From NCBI GenBank assembly GCA_029202385.1, contig CP119314.1:4887001-4951000 (forward strand): a stretch of 64,000 nucleotides of DNA, given 5' to 3'. The notes beneath the pieces were generated by a model that worked only from the letters and a program-made list of their open reading frames with translations, was not told the origin of the DNA and did no database searches. The stretch comes from Candidatus Sphingomonas phytovorans. GTDB taxonomy: Bacteria > Pseudomonadota > Alphaproteobacteria > Sphingomonadales > Sphingomonadaceae. Shown piece by piece: positions 1 to 7,955 of this stretch. The position numbers and the translations under genes were made by a program. The stretch's first letter is position 1. Each line of letters begins with the position of its first letter.

Positions 1-485
1 CGGCGCGCGCGATACCGCATCAGCAGCACGGCCATGACCGCCAGATAGAGATAGAATTGCAGGTGGAGTGCAACGTCGTTGCCGGCCAGGTCGAGTCCGG
101 TCGCGACGAACTGATCGGTGCTTCCGCCCGGGGAGAGGCCCGGGGAAAGGATCGTCCGCGCGCGCGGTATCAGCGAGATCGCTGACAGGATCGCGGCAAG
201 CCCTCCGGTCATGTCCGCCCTGGAGCGCTGCCCGGGAAAGCAGAGCGCACGGACATAGGCGCACAGCAGCGGCATTTGCAGATAGCCGAACGGCAGGCGC
301 AACGGAAACCAGACCTGCCAGCCGGGCGGGAAGAGCAGGATCGTCCAGCCGAGCAGGTCGATCGCGGTGAGCAGCAGGAAGCCGGCGAGGAACCGGTTGG
401 CACGCCGCAATGGTCCGGACACCGCCAGCAGGAACGCCGACATCAGCACGCACAGCCCCACCGACAGCGCGCCCAGGGCGGTCAT
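1..485 (-). CDS. AraC-type regulator, N-terminal membrane region (partial)
   Basis: The gene runs off the left edge of the window; only the first 161 codons are visible, starting at the ATG at 485. The visible part is a hydrophobic protein with several membrane segments (about residues 4-24, 33-53, 66-82, 92-106 and 145-156). The arrangement, with segments such as RANRFLAGFLLLTAIDLLGW and YLQMPLLCAYVRALCF, resembles the membrane sensor half of sphingomonad AraC-family regulators, whose helix-turn-helix lies at the C-terminus. That DNA-binding half would be outside the window, so the family call is an inference; a plain membrane protein is the alternative. It is divergent from the DUF885 gene at 710. 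Confidence 0.5.
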   Translation of the reverse strand, partial: MTALGALSVGLCVLMSAFLLAVSGPLRRANRFLAGFLLLTAIDLLGWTILLFPPGWQVWFPLRLPFGYLQMPLLCAYVRALCFPGQRSRADMTGGLAAILSAISLIPRARTILSPGLSPGGSTDQFVATGLDLAGNDVALHLQFYLYLAVMAVLLMRYRAR

Positions 486-709
486 GACAAGATCCAGCGC
501 CACGCGACTCCGACATTCACGATCAGGATATCCGTCGCGCTTAGTCCCAGGCGGCCAAGGGATACAAATGCGGCGTTCGGAATCGCCGGCAGAGGCGCCC
601 GCGCTGGGTACAGGTTGCCGTCGGTGCCGCGCTGGGTCAGGAATGGACAGGAAGGCTGCCAGGGGATTCCCCGCGGTGGCGCCACTGTCCCTGTTTCGAA
701 AGCCAGCAC

Positions 710-2467
710 ATGCGCCGTTCCGCTATCCTGCCCCTGCTTCTGTTCGCTGCGATGCCCCTGCCCCTGGCGGCGGCCGCACCCGACAGGACCTGGGTCGAAA
801 CCAGCAACCGGAATGCGTTGCTGGTGGCGGAGGCGCAGGCACGGTTCGATCCGGAATCGGCGTCGCAGAACGGCATGACTGCCTTTGACGGACTGGCGAC
901 CGATCTTGGGCCCAGGCTTGACGAGCGCACCGCCGCGGCGATGGACAAGGTGACGGCCGAGCTCAGGCAAAGGCTGGCTGTCGAGAAGGACCCGAACGTC
1001 AGGCAGGATCTGGAGATACTGATCAGGTCGGTCGATTCCGATCTTGAGGGGACGCGCCTCAGGCGGAAATATTTCCTCTCCTGGATCGATGCGCCAAGGA
1101 CGCTGTTCGGCGGGATCAAGGGGGTGCTCGACGATCAGGTCTCGCCCGCACGGCGTCTGAAGGCGGTCGAGCTGCTGCGCCGCTATGTCGGGGATTATCC
1201 GGGTACGACGCCATTGACTGATCTTGCCAGGGCGCGCTTCGCCGAGACTCGGGCGCCGGGCCTGCTTGGGCCGGACAAGGTCGCGCTGGACGATGCGCTG
1301 ACCAATGCCGGAACCTATGCCGAGGGGATCCGGAAACTGTTCGCCAAATACCGGATCACCGGCGCCGAGGCGGCGCTGGCCAGGCTCGACAAGCAGATCG
1401 CCGACTATACCGCCTGGGAACGTGCCGAGGTGCTGCCGCTGGCACGGGCCGATTTCCGCCTCCCGCCCGAGGTCTATGCCTATCGGCTGAAGCAGTTCGG
1501 CATCGATATCGATCCGCGCCTGCTGATCCAGCAGGCTGAGATCGAGTTCGCCGAGACTCGCGCCGCGATGATCGCGCTGGCGCCGCTGGTCGCGAAGGAG
1601 AAGGGGCTGAAGGGCGGCAGCTATGCCGACGTCATCCGCCAGCTCAAGCAGGCGACCATCCCGAACGACAGGCTCGAGGCGAGCTATGCCGAGGTGATCC
1701 GCGCCAACGAGGCAGCGATCAGGCGCGAACATATCGTCGACCTGCCCGACCGGCCGATGCAGATGCGGCTCGCCAGCGAGGCGGAATCGGCTGCGTCGCC
1801 CGCGCCGCACATGGAGCCGCCGCCGCTGATCGGCAACAAGGGCGAGCGCGGCACCTTCGTCCTGCCGCTGAGCGTGGCGAGTTCAGGTCCCGATGCCGCC
1901 TATGACGATTTCAACTTCCCCTCGGCGCAATGGACCGTGGCCGCGCATGAGGGGCGGCCCGGGCACGAGCTGCAATTCACCGCGCTGGTCGAGCGCGGCG
2001 TATCGCAGGCTCGGATCTACTTCGCGTTCAACAGCGTCAATGTGGAAGGCTGGGCGCTTTATGCCGAGGCCGAGGCGCTGCCCTATCATCCGCTCGACGG
2101 GCAATTGATGGCGCTTCAGGCAAGGCTGTTGCGCGCGGCGCGGGCGATGCTCGATCCGATGCTCAACCTCGGGCTGATCTCGAAGGAGGAGGCGCGGCGA
2201 ATCCTGCTCGAACAGGTGGTCAGTTCGCCTGCGATGGCGAAGCAGGAGATCGAGCGCTACACCTCTCGCGCGCCGGGCCAGGCGGGCAGCTATTTCTACG
2301 GCTATACCCGCATCCTGCGCATCCGCATGGATACCGAGCTGGCATTGGGGGCGAAATTCGACCGGCTGGCCTTCAACAATTTCCTGCTCGACCAGGGGTT
2401 GCTGCCGCCCGACCTGCTGGCCAAGGCGGTTGCCGAGCAATTCGTTCCGGCACAAAAGGCGAAATGA
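710..2467 (+). CDS. DUF885 family exported zinc-peptidase-like protein
   Basis: A 585-residue protein with a Sec signal peptide (MRRSAILPLLLFAAMPLPLAAAA) followed by the long helical body typical of DUF885. The family signature is present: HEGRPGHE at residues 413-420, an HExxxGH-type metal site, followed by NVEGWALYAEAEAL, and a conserved C-terminal stretch around SSPAMAKQEIERYTSRAPGQ and YFYGYTRI. Length and motif order match the family, whose characterised relatives look like metallo-carboxypeptidases; the substrate here is unknown. The protein should act in the periplasm or outside the cell. It stands alone, convergent with the alpha/beta hydrolase gene at 2517. The start is chosen because it gives the signal peptide; the ribosome-binding site is weak. 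Confidence 0.88.
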   Translation: MRRSAILPLLLFAAMPLPLAAAAPDRTWVETSNRNALLVAEAQARFDPESASQNGMTAFDGLATDLGPRLDERTAAAMDKVTAELRQRLAVEKDPNVRQDLEILIRSVDSDLEGTRLRRKYFLSWIDAPRTLFGGIKGVLDDQVSPARRLKAVELLRRYVGDYPGTTPLTDLARARFAETRAPGLLGPDKVALDDALTNAGTYAEGIRKLFAKYRITGAEAALARLDKQIADYTAWERAEVLPLARADFRLPPEVYAYRLKQFGIDIDPRLLIQQAEIEFAETRAAMIALAPLVAKEKGLKGGSYADVIRQLKQATIPNDRLEASYAEVIRANEAAIRREHIVDLPDRPMQMRLASEAESAASPAPHMEPPPLIGNKGERGTFVLPLSVASSGPDAAYDDFNFPSAQWTVAAHEGRPGHELQFTALVERGVSQARIYFAFNSVNVEGWALYAEAEALPYHPLDGQLMALQARLLRAARAMLDPMLNLGLISKEEARRILLEQVVSSPAMAKQEIERYTSRAPGQAGSYFYGYTRILRIRMDTELALGAKFDRLAFNNFLLDQGLLPPDLLAKAVAEQFVPAQKAK

Positions 2468-2516
2468 CGCCGGACCCCTGGGGGAGACCGGCGCCATTGC
2501 TTCGGGAGGAGCGGGA

Positions 2517-3290
2517 TTATTCGGCTGATCCGCGGGCGGCCTTCTCGATGACCGAAGCAACCACGGCCGGCTTCGAGACATAGATTGCGTGGCTGCCCGG
2601 CGCTTCGTCGACCTGAGAGCCGGCGCGGGCTGCCATCCGGTGCTGGACGGCGGGCGGGATCATCTTGTCGTTGGACGACACGAGATACCAGCTCTTCTTC
2701 TCGCGCCATGCGGGCGCGGTCACCACGCCGCCCGCTGCGTCGACACCGAAGGGAACCTGCGCTTCAGCCATGAAGCTGGCGACCTCGGGCTTCACGTCGG
2801 CGGCGAAGGACGATGCGAACTTGGCCTTGTCGAGGAAGAGATAGCCGTCGACCGGCGCCAGGATCGGCGGCACGGGCTCGCCGGGTGCCGGGTTGGCGAG
2901 CAGCGAGATGATCGACTCGCCCTTATCCGGCGCGAAGGCGGCGATGTAGACGAGGCCGGCGACCTTCGGGTCGGTGCCGGCTTCGGAGACGACCGCGCCG
3001 CCATAGCTATGGCCGACCAGGATGACCTTGCCGTCGGCCGCGGCGATCGCGCGCTTGGTGACGACGACGTCGTCCTTGAGCGAGTTGGTCGGGTTCTGGA
3101 CGATCGTCACCTTGTATCCGTCCTTCTTGAGGATCTTGTAGACATCGGCCCAGCCCGACCCGTCGACGAAGCCGCCGTGCACCAGCACGATGGACTTGAC
3201 CGGAGCGGTGTCCTTGGCGGACGCGACGGCGGGGACCATGCCGAGGACGAACGAGGCAGCGGCGGCGAGAAGCATCTTGGACTTGGTCAT
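2517..3290 (-). CDS. exported alpha/beta hydrolase (esterase-like)
   Basis: A 257-residue alpha/beta hydrolase with an N-terminal signal peptide ending near residue 25 (AVASA). The oxyanion-hole segment VHGGFVDGSGW follows at about 38-47 and the nucleophile elbow GHSYGG at 93-98, with Ser95 as the predicted nucleophile. The C-terminal catalytic His is probably in the segment EAPGSHAIYVSKP. The sequence resembles small secreted esterases of the Abhydrolase_6/EstC type that act on simple esters. It is divergent from a MarR-family regulator, with two copies of a palindrome between the genes, so it is probably that regulator's target. The real substrate is not evident. Confidence 0.87.
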   Translation of the reverse strand: MTKSKMLLAAAASFVLGMVPAVASAKDTAPVKSIVLVHGGFVDGSGWADVYKILKKDGYKVTIVQNPTNSLKDDVVVTKRAIAAADGKVILVGHSYGGAVVSEAGTDPKVAGLVYIAAFAPDKGESIISLLANPAPGEPVPPILAPVDGYLFLDKAKFASSFAADVKPEVASFMAEAQVPFGVDAAGGVVTAPAWREKKSWYLVSSNDKMIPPAVQHRMAARAGSQVDEAPGSHAIYVSKPAVVASVIEKAARGSAE

Positions 3291-3325
3291 TGTCAGTCTC
3301 CTTGCATTTGGTTGCCGCGATATTC

Positions 3326-3395
3326 TTTATCGCGATATTCATTAAATAGGAGTCCGGTTCCCCCTTGTCAAAGGGTGATTTATCGCGATATGCAT
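3326..3395. promoter_or_regulatory. twin MarR operators between hydrolase and regulator
   Basis: Two near-identical 17-bp copies, TTTATCGCGATATTCAT at 3326-3342 and TTTATCGCGATATGCAT at 3379-3395, differ at one base and centre on the palindrome TATCGCGATA. A weaker third copy (GCCGCGATATTC) lies just left of the first. They sit in the AT-rich gap between divergent genes, one near each start, which suits binding by the adjacent MarR-type regulator. Binding is inferred. Confidence 0.75.
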
Positions 3396-3430
3396 TTTTG
3401 CAATAAGCAACTGATATGACGAGGTTTCCG

Positions 3431-3880
3431 ATGGACGATCCCGGCAAGGACCCGCTGCCGCTCGACGCGCAGCTCTGTTTCTCGCTCTATTCGACGACGA
3501 TCGCGATCAACCGGCTCTACAAGCCGATGCTCGATTCGCTCGGGGTGACCTATCCGCAATATCTCGTGCTCAGCACGTTGTGGGAGGCTGACGGCCAGAC
3601 GATCTCGGCCATCGCCGACCGGCTCGCGCTCGAACCGAGCACGATCACCCCGTTGATGAAACGGCTCGAAGCCGCCGGCTTCGTATCGCGCCAGCGCAAT
3701 CCGCAGGACGAACGCCAGGTCCAGGTATTCCTGACCGCGAAGGGGCGTGGATTGCGCGCCAGGACTTCGTGCCTGACTGACGCGCTGCTGGAGAATTCAA
3801 GGCTGACCGTACCGGACATGATCGCCCTCAACGATCAGGTGCAGCGGTTGCGCGACGCCCTGACGACGAGGAACGCATAG
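3431..3880 (+). CDS. MarR-family regulator, OhrR-like
   Basis: A 149-residue winged-helix regulator. The N-terminal segment LDAQLCFSLYST places a Cys (residue 16 from this start) where OhrR proteins carry their peroxide-sensing Cys. The following KPMLDSLGVTYPQYLVLSTL, the recognition region LEPSTITPLMKRLEAAGFV and the wing NPQDERQVQVFLT also match OhrR. OhrR normally represses a peroxidase gene (ohr); here the divergent neighbour is an exported alpha/beta hydrolase. The ATG at 3431 is preferred over an in-frame ATG at 3416 because GAGG lies 6 bases before it and no ribosome-binding site precedes 3416. It is probably autoregulated through the palindromes at 3326-3395. Redox sensing is inferred from the Cys. 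Confidence 0.9.
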   Translation: MDDPGKDPLPLDAQLCFSLYSTTIAINRLYKPMLDSLGVTYPQYLVLSTLWEADGQTISAIADRLALEPSTITPLMKRLEAAGFVSRQRNPQDERQVQVFLTAKGRGLRARTSCLTDALLENSRLTVPDMIALNDQVQRLRDALTTRNA

Positions 3881-4045
3881 CCGGGTTCTCCCGCAGCGCG
3901 TCCTTGCGCGTCAGCGGCTTCGGCCCGGCTGGCCCCGCTACTGCCGCTGACCGAGCCGGGGACTCGGCGCGGTGGGAACGCCATCACGGCGGTCGGCGCG
4001 ATTTGTCATTATTGCATGACTTATGGCGCGTGCTACGCGCCTGTC

Positions 4046-4987
4046 ATGGCGATCCCGATCGATCCCGAGATCATTGCCGCGCGCGCGGCCCAGGCGGCCC
4101 GTTTTCCCGCCTTCGACGTGACGGTCCTGCCGCCGGCCGAGGCGCGGGCGCGGGCGAACGCGGCGGCACGCTATTTCAATGATGGCCTGCCCGAGATGGG
4201 CGGCGTTGAGGATCGCCGGATCCAGGGACCGGGCGGCCTGATCCGCCTGCGCATCTATACTCCGATCGCCGCCACCGCGCGGGGCGCGATCTTCTATCTC
4301 CATGGCGGCGGCTGGTGCGCCGGCGACGTCGACACGCATGATCGCATGCTGCGGTTGCTGGCGCAGCAAAGCGGTTCGGTGCTGTTCGGTGTCGATTATC
4401 GCCTCTCGCCCGAACAGCCGCATCCTGCCGCGCTCGACGACTGCCTCGCGGCATGGGAGTGGATCGAGCGTCGTGCCAGGCGCTACGCGCTCGATCCGGC
4501 ACGTTTCGCCTTTGCCGGGGACAGCGCGGGGGCCAATCTGGCGCTGTCGCTGGCGATCCGGCTGCGCGATGCCGGGCGGACGATGCCGGTCGGCTGCGCG
4601 TTGCTTTACGGGTGCTTCGCGCCGGGGCTCGATACGGAAAGCGCGCGGACTTTCGGCATGGGTCCCTATGGGCTGACAGCGGAGAGGATGGCCTGGTACT
4701 GGGGAAGCTATCTCGGACCGGCGAAGGATGCGCCGCCGGTCGAGGCGACGCCGCTATATGCCGATCTCGCCGGCCTGCCGCCGATCTTCCTGGGCGTTGC
4801 TGAGGCGGATACGGTGGCGGACGACAGCCGGTTTCTGCTCGAGCGGCTGGAGACGGCGATGGTGCCGGCCGAGCTGGTGGTGTGGCCGGGCGCGGTGCAC
4901 GGCTTCCTGCAGATGACGCGCGACGTACCGCTCGCCCGCGCGGCGATCGACGATGTCGCGCGGGCGATCAAAGGGTGGATTGTCTAG
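4046..4987 (+). CDS. alpha/beta hydrolase, HSL (GDXG) esterase family
   Basis: A 313-residue cytoplasmic esterase/lipase of the hormone-sensitive-lipase family. The oxyanion-hole motif HGGGW is at residues 86-90 and the nucleophile motif GDSAG at 158-162 (Ser160). The catalytic Asp probably lies in VAEADTVADDS and the His in PGAVHGFLQM. Length is normal for the family and there is no signal peptide. The ATG at 4046 gives the usual family start (M-IPIDPEI); an in-frame ATG at 4016 would add ten residues and cannot be excluded, as neither has a good ribosome-binding site. It is probably monocistronic. The substrate is unknown; small acyl esters are typical. Confidence 0.88.
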   Translation: MAIPIDPEIIAARAAQAARFPAFDVTVLPPAEARARANAAARYFNDGLPEMGGVEDRRIQGPGGLIRLRIYTPIAATARGAIFYLHGGGWCAGDVDTHDRMLRLLAQQSGSVLFGVDYRLSPEQPHPAALDDCLAAWEWIERRARRYALDPARFAFAGDSAGANLALSLAIRLRDAGRTMPVGCALLYGCFAPGLDTESARTFGMGPYGLTAERMAWYWGSYLGPAKDAPPVEATPLYADLAGLPPIFLGVAEADTVADDSRFLLERLETAMVPAELVVWPGAVHGFLQMTRDVPLARAAIDDVARAIKGWIV

Positions 4988-4989
4988 CA

Positions 4990-5014
4990 GGCGAGGCGGC
5001 AACGCCGCCTCGCC
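4990..5014. terminator. hairpin terminator between convergent genes
   Basis: A perfect 11-bp stem (GGCGAGGCGGC / GCCGCCTCGCC) with a three-base loop AAC lies just after the esterase stop and before the stop of the convergent DUF4142 gene. There is no strong T-run. A shared bidirectional terminator is the likely role. Confidence 0.6.
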
Positions 5015-5035
5015 AGCGAGATCAGGCGGGTCGGA

Positions 5036-5620
5036 TCAGGGCTTGAGGCCCTTCGCCATGTTGAGATGCGCGGTCACGGTCGGGATCAGGCCGGTCGCGA
5101 AGGTCTTCAGCGCGGGAACGTCGCCGGCCGTCGAATAGCCGCGTACCGCATCCAGCGTCGCCTGGTGCGCGGCGACCTGGTCGGCGGCATAGGCTGTGTC
5201 GAAATCGGCGCCGGTTTTCGTCTTGAGCGCGTCAAGCTTCTGCTGCTGGTCGGCCGTCAGTGTCGCATCCGGCGTGATCGCCGGGGTCGCGCTCGCGGCG
5301 GCCGTCTTCAGCTTGGCGGTCGAGGCGGTATGCGCATCGACCATCTTCTTCGCGAACGACTTGATCGCGGCCGACTTCGATGTCGTCAGGGCGAGCTGCG
5401 ATTCGGCGATCTCGAACGCGTCGCCTGAAGCCGCGGCGTTGGCGAAGCTCTGGCCGGCGCTCGGCAACGGTGCCGCCAGACTGTCGTTGCCGGCCGTCAT
5501 CGAGCTGCCGACCTCGGTCGAGACGGTGTTCGTGGTGGTGGTGCTCGTCTCGCTCTTCTGGCCGCATCCGGCGAGTGCAAGCGTCGCCGCCGACAGCATC
5601 GCGATGGTTTTGTAGCGCAT
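5036..5620 (-). CDS. DUF4142 lipoprotein
   Basis: A 194-residue protein starting with a lipoprotein signal (lipobox LAGC at residues 16-19, Cys19), then a Ser/Thr-rich linker and the DUF4142 domain, seen in AFEIAESQLALTTSKSAAIK and the following MVDAHTASTAKL. DUF4142 is a ferritin-like helical bundle found in envelope proteins of unknown function in many alphaproteobacteria. It should be anchored to a membrane facing the periplasm. AGGAGA precedes the ATG. It appears to be a single-gene unit. A stress or envelope role is a guess based on the family. Confidence 0.88.
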   Translation of the reverse strand: MRYKTIAMLSAATLALAGCGQKSETSTTTTNTVSTEVGSSMTAGNDSLAAPLPSAGQSFANAAASGDAFEIAESQLALTTSKSAAIKSFAKKMVDAHTASTAKLKTAAASATPAITPDATLTADQQQKLDALKTKTGADFDTAYAADQVAAHQATLDAVRGYSTAGDVPALKTFATGLIPTVTAHLNMAKGLKP

Positions 5621-5798
5621 TATTCCGTCTCCTGTTGATCGCGCACAGCGGCGCCCCGCGCACCAACCTTCGGCGGCGAAGGACGTTCCGCCCGGTAAAT
5701 TTTCGTGCGATGCTTCGGGACGGACCTTTTGGCGTCCGGCCCCGTTCTACGAGGCGCGCGGCCCGGCCGGGCGACGGCCATCATGAAGGAGAAGAGCA

Positions 5799-6191
5799 AT
5801 GGGCATTTTCGGCAACATCATGGACAAGATCTTCCATCATCAGTCAGCCGCACCGCAGCCTGCGCCCGCCGAGGCAGCACCCGACGCCGCGGCACCCGAA
5901 GCGGCGGCGCCCGAGCCTGCTGCCGCGCCCCAGAATGTCGATGTCGGCGCGGTGCTCAGCGAAATGGCGTCGATGAAGGACGATGGCGGCGGCAACTACC
6001 AGACGTCGATCGTCGACCTGCTGAAGCTGCTCGATCTCGATTCGAGCCTTTCCGCACGGAAGCAACTGGCGGACGAGCTTGGCGTGAGCGGGGAAGATGG
6101 CAGCGCCGAGAAAAATATCGCGCTCCACCAGGCGGTGATGGCCAAGCTCGCCGAGAATGGCGGCGTCGTGCCGGACAGCCTGCGCAACTGA
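5799..6191 (+). CDS. DUF3597 family protein
   Basis: A 130-residue protein with MGIFGNIMDKIF at the N-terminus, an Ala/Pro-rich linker (about residues 17-47) and a compact C-terminal domain with DLLKLLDLDSSLSARKQLA, the DUF3597 signature. No signal peptide is evident. The family is a small helical domain of unknown function, found in proteobacteria and sometimes linked to LysM proteins. AAGGAGAAG upstream of the ATG makes the start secure. A strong hairpin follows the gene at 6236-6273. Confidence 0.87.
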   Translation: MGIFGNIMDKIFHHQSAAPQPAPAEAAPDAAAPEAAAPEPAAAPQNVDVGAVLSEMASMKDDGGGNYQTSIVDLLKLLDLDSSLSARKQLADELGVSGEDGSAEKNIALHQAVMAKLAENGGVVPDSLRN

Positions 6192-6235
6192 GCCGGTGCC
6201 GGGCGAGGTCGCCCGGCCTGTCTCATATGCCAATT

Positions 6236-6273
6236 CCGCGATGACGGGCCGGCCAACCGGTCCGTCATCGCGG
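6236..6273. terminator. hairpin after DUF3597 gene
   Basis: A perfect 12-bp inverted repeat (CCGCGATGACGG / CCGTCATCGCGG) encloses a 14-base loop that can itself pair (CCGG with CCGG). It lies 45 bases beyond the stop codon and is followed by an AT-rich stretch, so it is probably the transcription terminator. Confidence 0.6.
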
Positions 6274-6408
6274 ATATTCAATTAAACATCTGAAAACAAA
6301 CAATATAGCCCGAATGAAAATGTCAGCTACCCTCATGACATTTCCAGCGGGCACCTGATCCGACCCGGCGGTGCCGGGCGCTATCCGGCCTCATGGTCGA
6401 TCCGCTCG

Positions 6409-7245
6409 TCAGCCTTCCACCTGGGCCAGTACCTTGAGCGCCTGGTTGAGATGTGGCCGGTCGATCATCTTGCCGTCGAGCTTGAGCGCGCCCGCGCCGG
6501 GGTTGGCGGCGAAGGCCTCCACCACCGCATGGGCATGAGCGATCTCCGCCTCGCTCGGGCTGAAGCCGGCGTTGATCGCGGTGACCTGTGCCGGGTGGAT
6601 CGCCATCATGCCAGTGAAGCCGTCGCGCCGCCCGCGCGCGACATAGGCGGCGAGGCCGTCGGTGTCGGCGATGTTGGGATAGACAGTCTCGATCGCCGCC
6701 ACGGTGGCGGCATGCGCGCCGAACAGGGTGAGCGCGCGGACCATCTCATAAGGCGCTGTATAGCTGCCGTCCTCGTTGCGCGAGCTGGTCGCGCCGATCG
6801 CGGCGGGCAGGTCCTCGGCACCCCAGGTCAGGCCGGCGAGATGATCCGCGACCTCGCCATAGGTGGAGAGCTGGAATACCGCGGCGGGGGTCTCGCTGGC
6901 GATCGGCAGGATCGGCGGTGTCGTGCCGCCGACCAGGTCGATCAGCGCGCGGACCGACGGGGCGCCTTCGGCCTTGGGCAGGACGAGGCCGTCGGGCGCG
7001 GCGGGGAGGATTGCCTCCAGGTCGGCCCGGGTCTCGCCGCTGCCGAGCGGGTTGATCCGCACGAAACAGGGGACGGTACGCCCGTCCTTCAGCCAGGCGG
7101 CGATCGCCGTGCGCGCTTCGGGTTTCTTCTCCGGCGCGACCGAATCCTCGAGATCGAGGATCAGCGCATCGGCGCCGCTCGCCGCTGCCTTGGCGAAACG
7201 TTCCGGGCGATCCCCGGGGACAAACAACAGCGACCGAAGCTTCAT
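6409..7245 (-). CDS. CitE-like HpcH/HpaI aldolase / citrate lyase beta family
   Basis: A 278-residue cytoplasmic TIM-barrel protein of the CitE-like group: MKLRSLLFVPGDRPERFAKA at the start, then [15 protein letters not shown] (metal and acyl-CoA site region), a conserved Arg-containing strand (CFVRINPLGS), LPKAEG and a C-terminal AIHPAQV. Relatives cleave or condense malyl-, citramalyl- or citryl-type CoA esters. The start at 7245 is preferred over the longer open frame because AAGGTGAA precedes it and homology begins there. A paralogue of about the same length lies at 59950. No lyase subunit partners are nearby, so it is an orphan enzyme rather than part of a citrate lyase complex. Confidence 0.87.
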   Translation of the reverse strand: MKLRSLLFVPGDRPERFAKAAASGADALILDLEDSVAPEKKPEARTAIAAWLKDGRTVPCFVRINPLGSGETRADLEAILPAAPDGLVLPKAEGAPSVRALIDLVGGTTPPILPIASETPAAVFQLSTYGEVADHLAGLTWGAEDLPAAIGATSSRNEDGSYTAPYEMVRALTLFGAHAATVAAIETVYPNIADTDGLAAYVARGRRDGFTGMMAIHPAQVTAINAGFSPSEAEIAHAHAVVEAFAANPGAGALKLDGKMIDRPHLNQALKVLAQVEG

Positions 7246-7462
7246 CTTTTCACCTTCATCGACACATCTCGCGGCCGCTCTGGCACAGGCGCGACAATCC
7301 CGTCCACCGCGGCGGTCGGCGCGATGGGCGCGATTTTCGGTATGTGGTCGCCGCTGGCGAGGCAGCGTGACGGATGGGGAGCACGGAACCACGGCCCGAC
7401 CGCGCTCGTTTTCGCATCGCCCTTCATCGGGCGTGTAGCGTAACCAGTACCGAGAGGTCATT

Positions 7463-7720
7463 ATGAAGACGCTTCTAGCAATCGCGCTCGTCACGGGCGC
7501 CGCCACCGTTTCGATATCGCCGGCCGATGCCAGGCAGGGATGCGGGCCGGGTTATCACCGGGGGCCGGCGGGCCATTGCCGCCCCAATCGCGGCCCCGCG
7601 GTGGTCGTCGCGCCGGGGCCGCTCGTGGTCGGCAACTTCTATCATGGCCGCGGCTACTGGGATGGTCGGCGTTATTGGCAGCACCGCTATCGCGGGCATG
7701 GTGGCTGGCGCTACCGCTGA
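7463..7720 (+). CDS. small exported GCG/CRPN-type protein
   Basis: An 85-residue protein with a signal peptide (cleavage likely after ADA, near residue 23), followed by QGCGPGYHRGPAGHCRPNRG and a His/Tyr/Arg/Gly-rich tail (YHGRGYWDGRRYWQHR). Short exported proteins with a GCG...CRPN motif are common in alphaproteobacteria; the function is unknown. The two Cys could form a disulfide in the periplasm. GAGAGG lies just before the ATG. Single-gene unit. Confidence 0.8.
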   Translation: MKTLLAIALVTGAATVSISPADARQGCGPGYHRGPAGHCRPNRGPAVVVAPGPLVVGNFYHGRGYWDGRRYWQHRYRGHGGWRYR

Positions 7721-7853
7721 TAGCACCGGCACCCGCCTGATGGCGGTACTGTTGCGGACGATCGAGCGCGCGACGCGTTCGATCGTCCCTGTCGCATGTT
7801 TCCCCAATTTGCACAGGACAATCTGGTTCAAGCCCATGCGCTCCACCCATTAA

Positions 7854-7878
7854 TATTCACACTCTAGAGAGTGAGTGT
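7854..7878. promoter_or_regulatory. candidate TetR operator before TonB receptor
   Basis: A 25-bp element beginning TATTCAC and ending AGTGAGTGT, with an internal perfect inverted repeat CACTCT-AG-AGAGTG. The reverse strand of 15621-15645, upstream of the SDR gene, matches it without gaps at 20 of 25 positions. It lies 78 bp before the receptor start. The TetR regulator encoded in the same cluster is the likely binder (inference). Confidence 0.65.
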
Positions 7879-7955
7879 TGACTCCAGGCAAGGCGCGCGG
7901 CATTCTGCTGCCAACGAGCCGGCATTAACGACCGGTGTCGATTGGGAGAGACAGG

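Noticed and set aside
482..1810. Long minus-strand open frame opposite the DUF885 gene
   Set aside because: Antisense shadow; the opposite strand has a signal peptide and the HEGRPGHE motif.
6409..7506. Longer start for the CitE-like gene
   Set aside because: The extra 87 residues show no family similarity, and AAGGTGAA marks the start at 7245.
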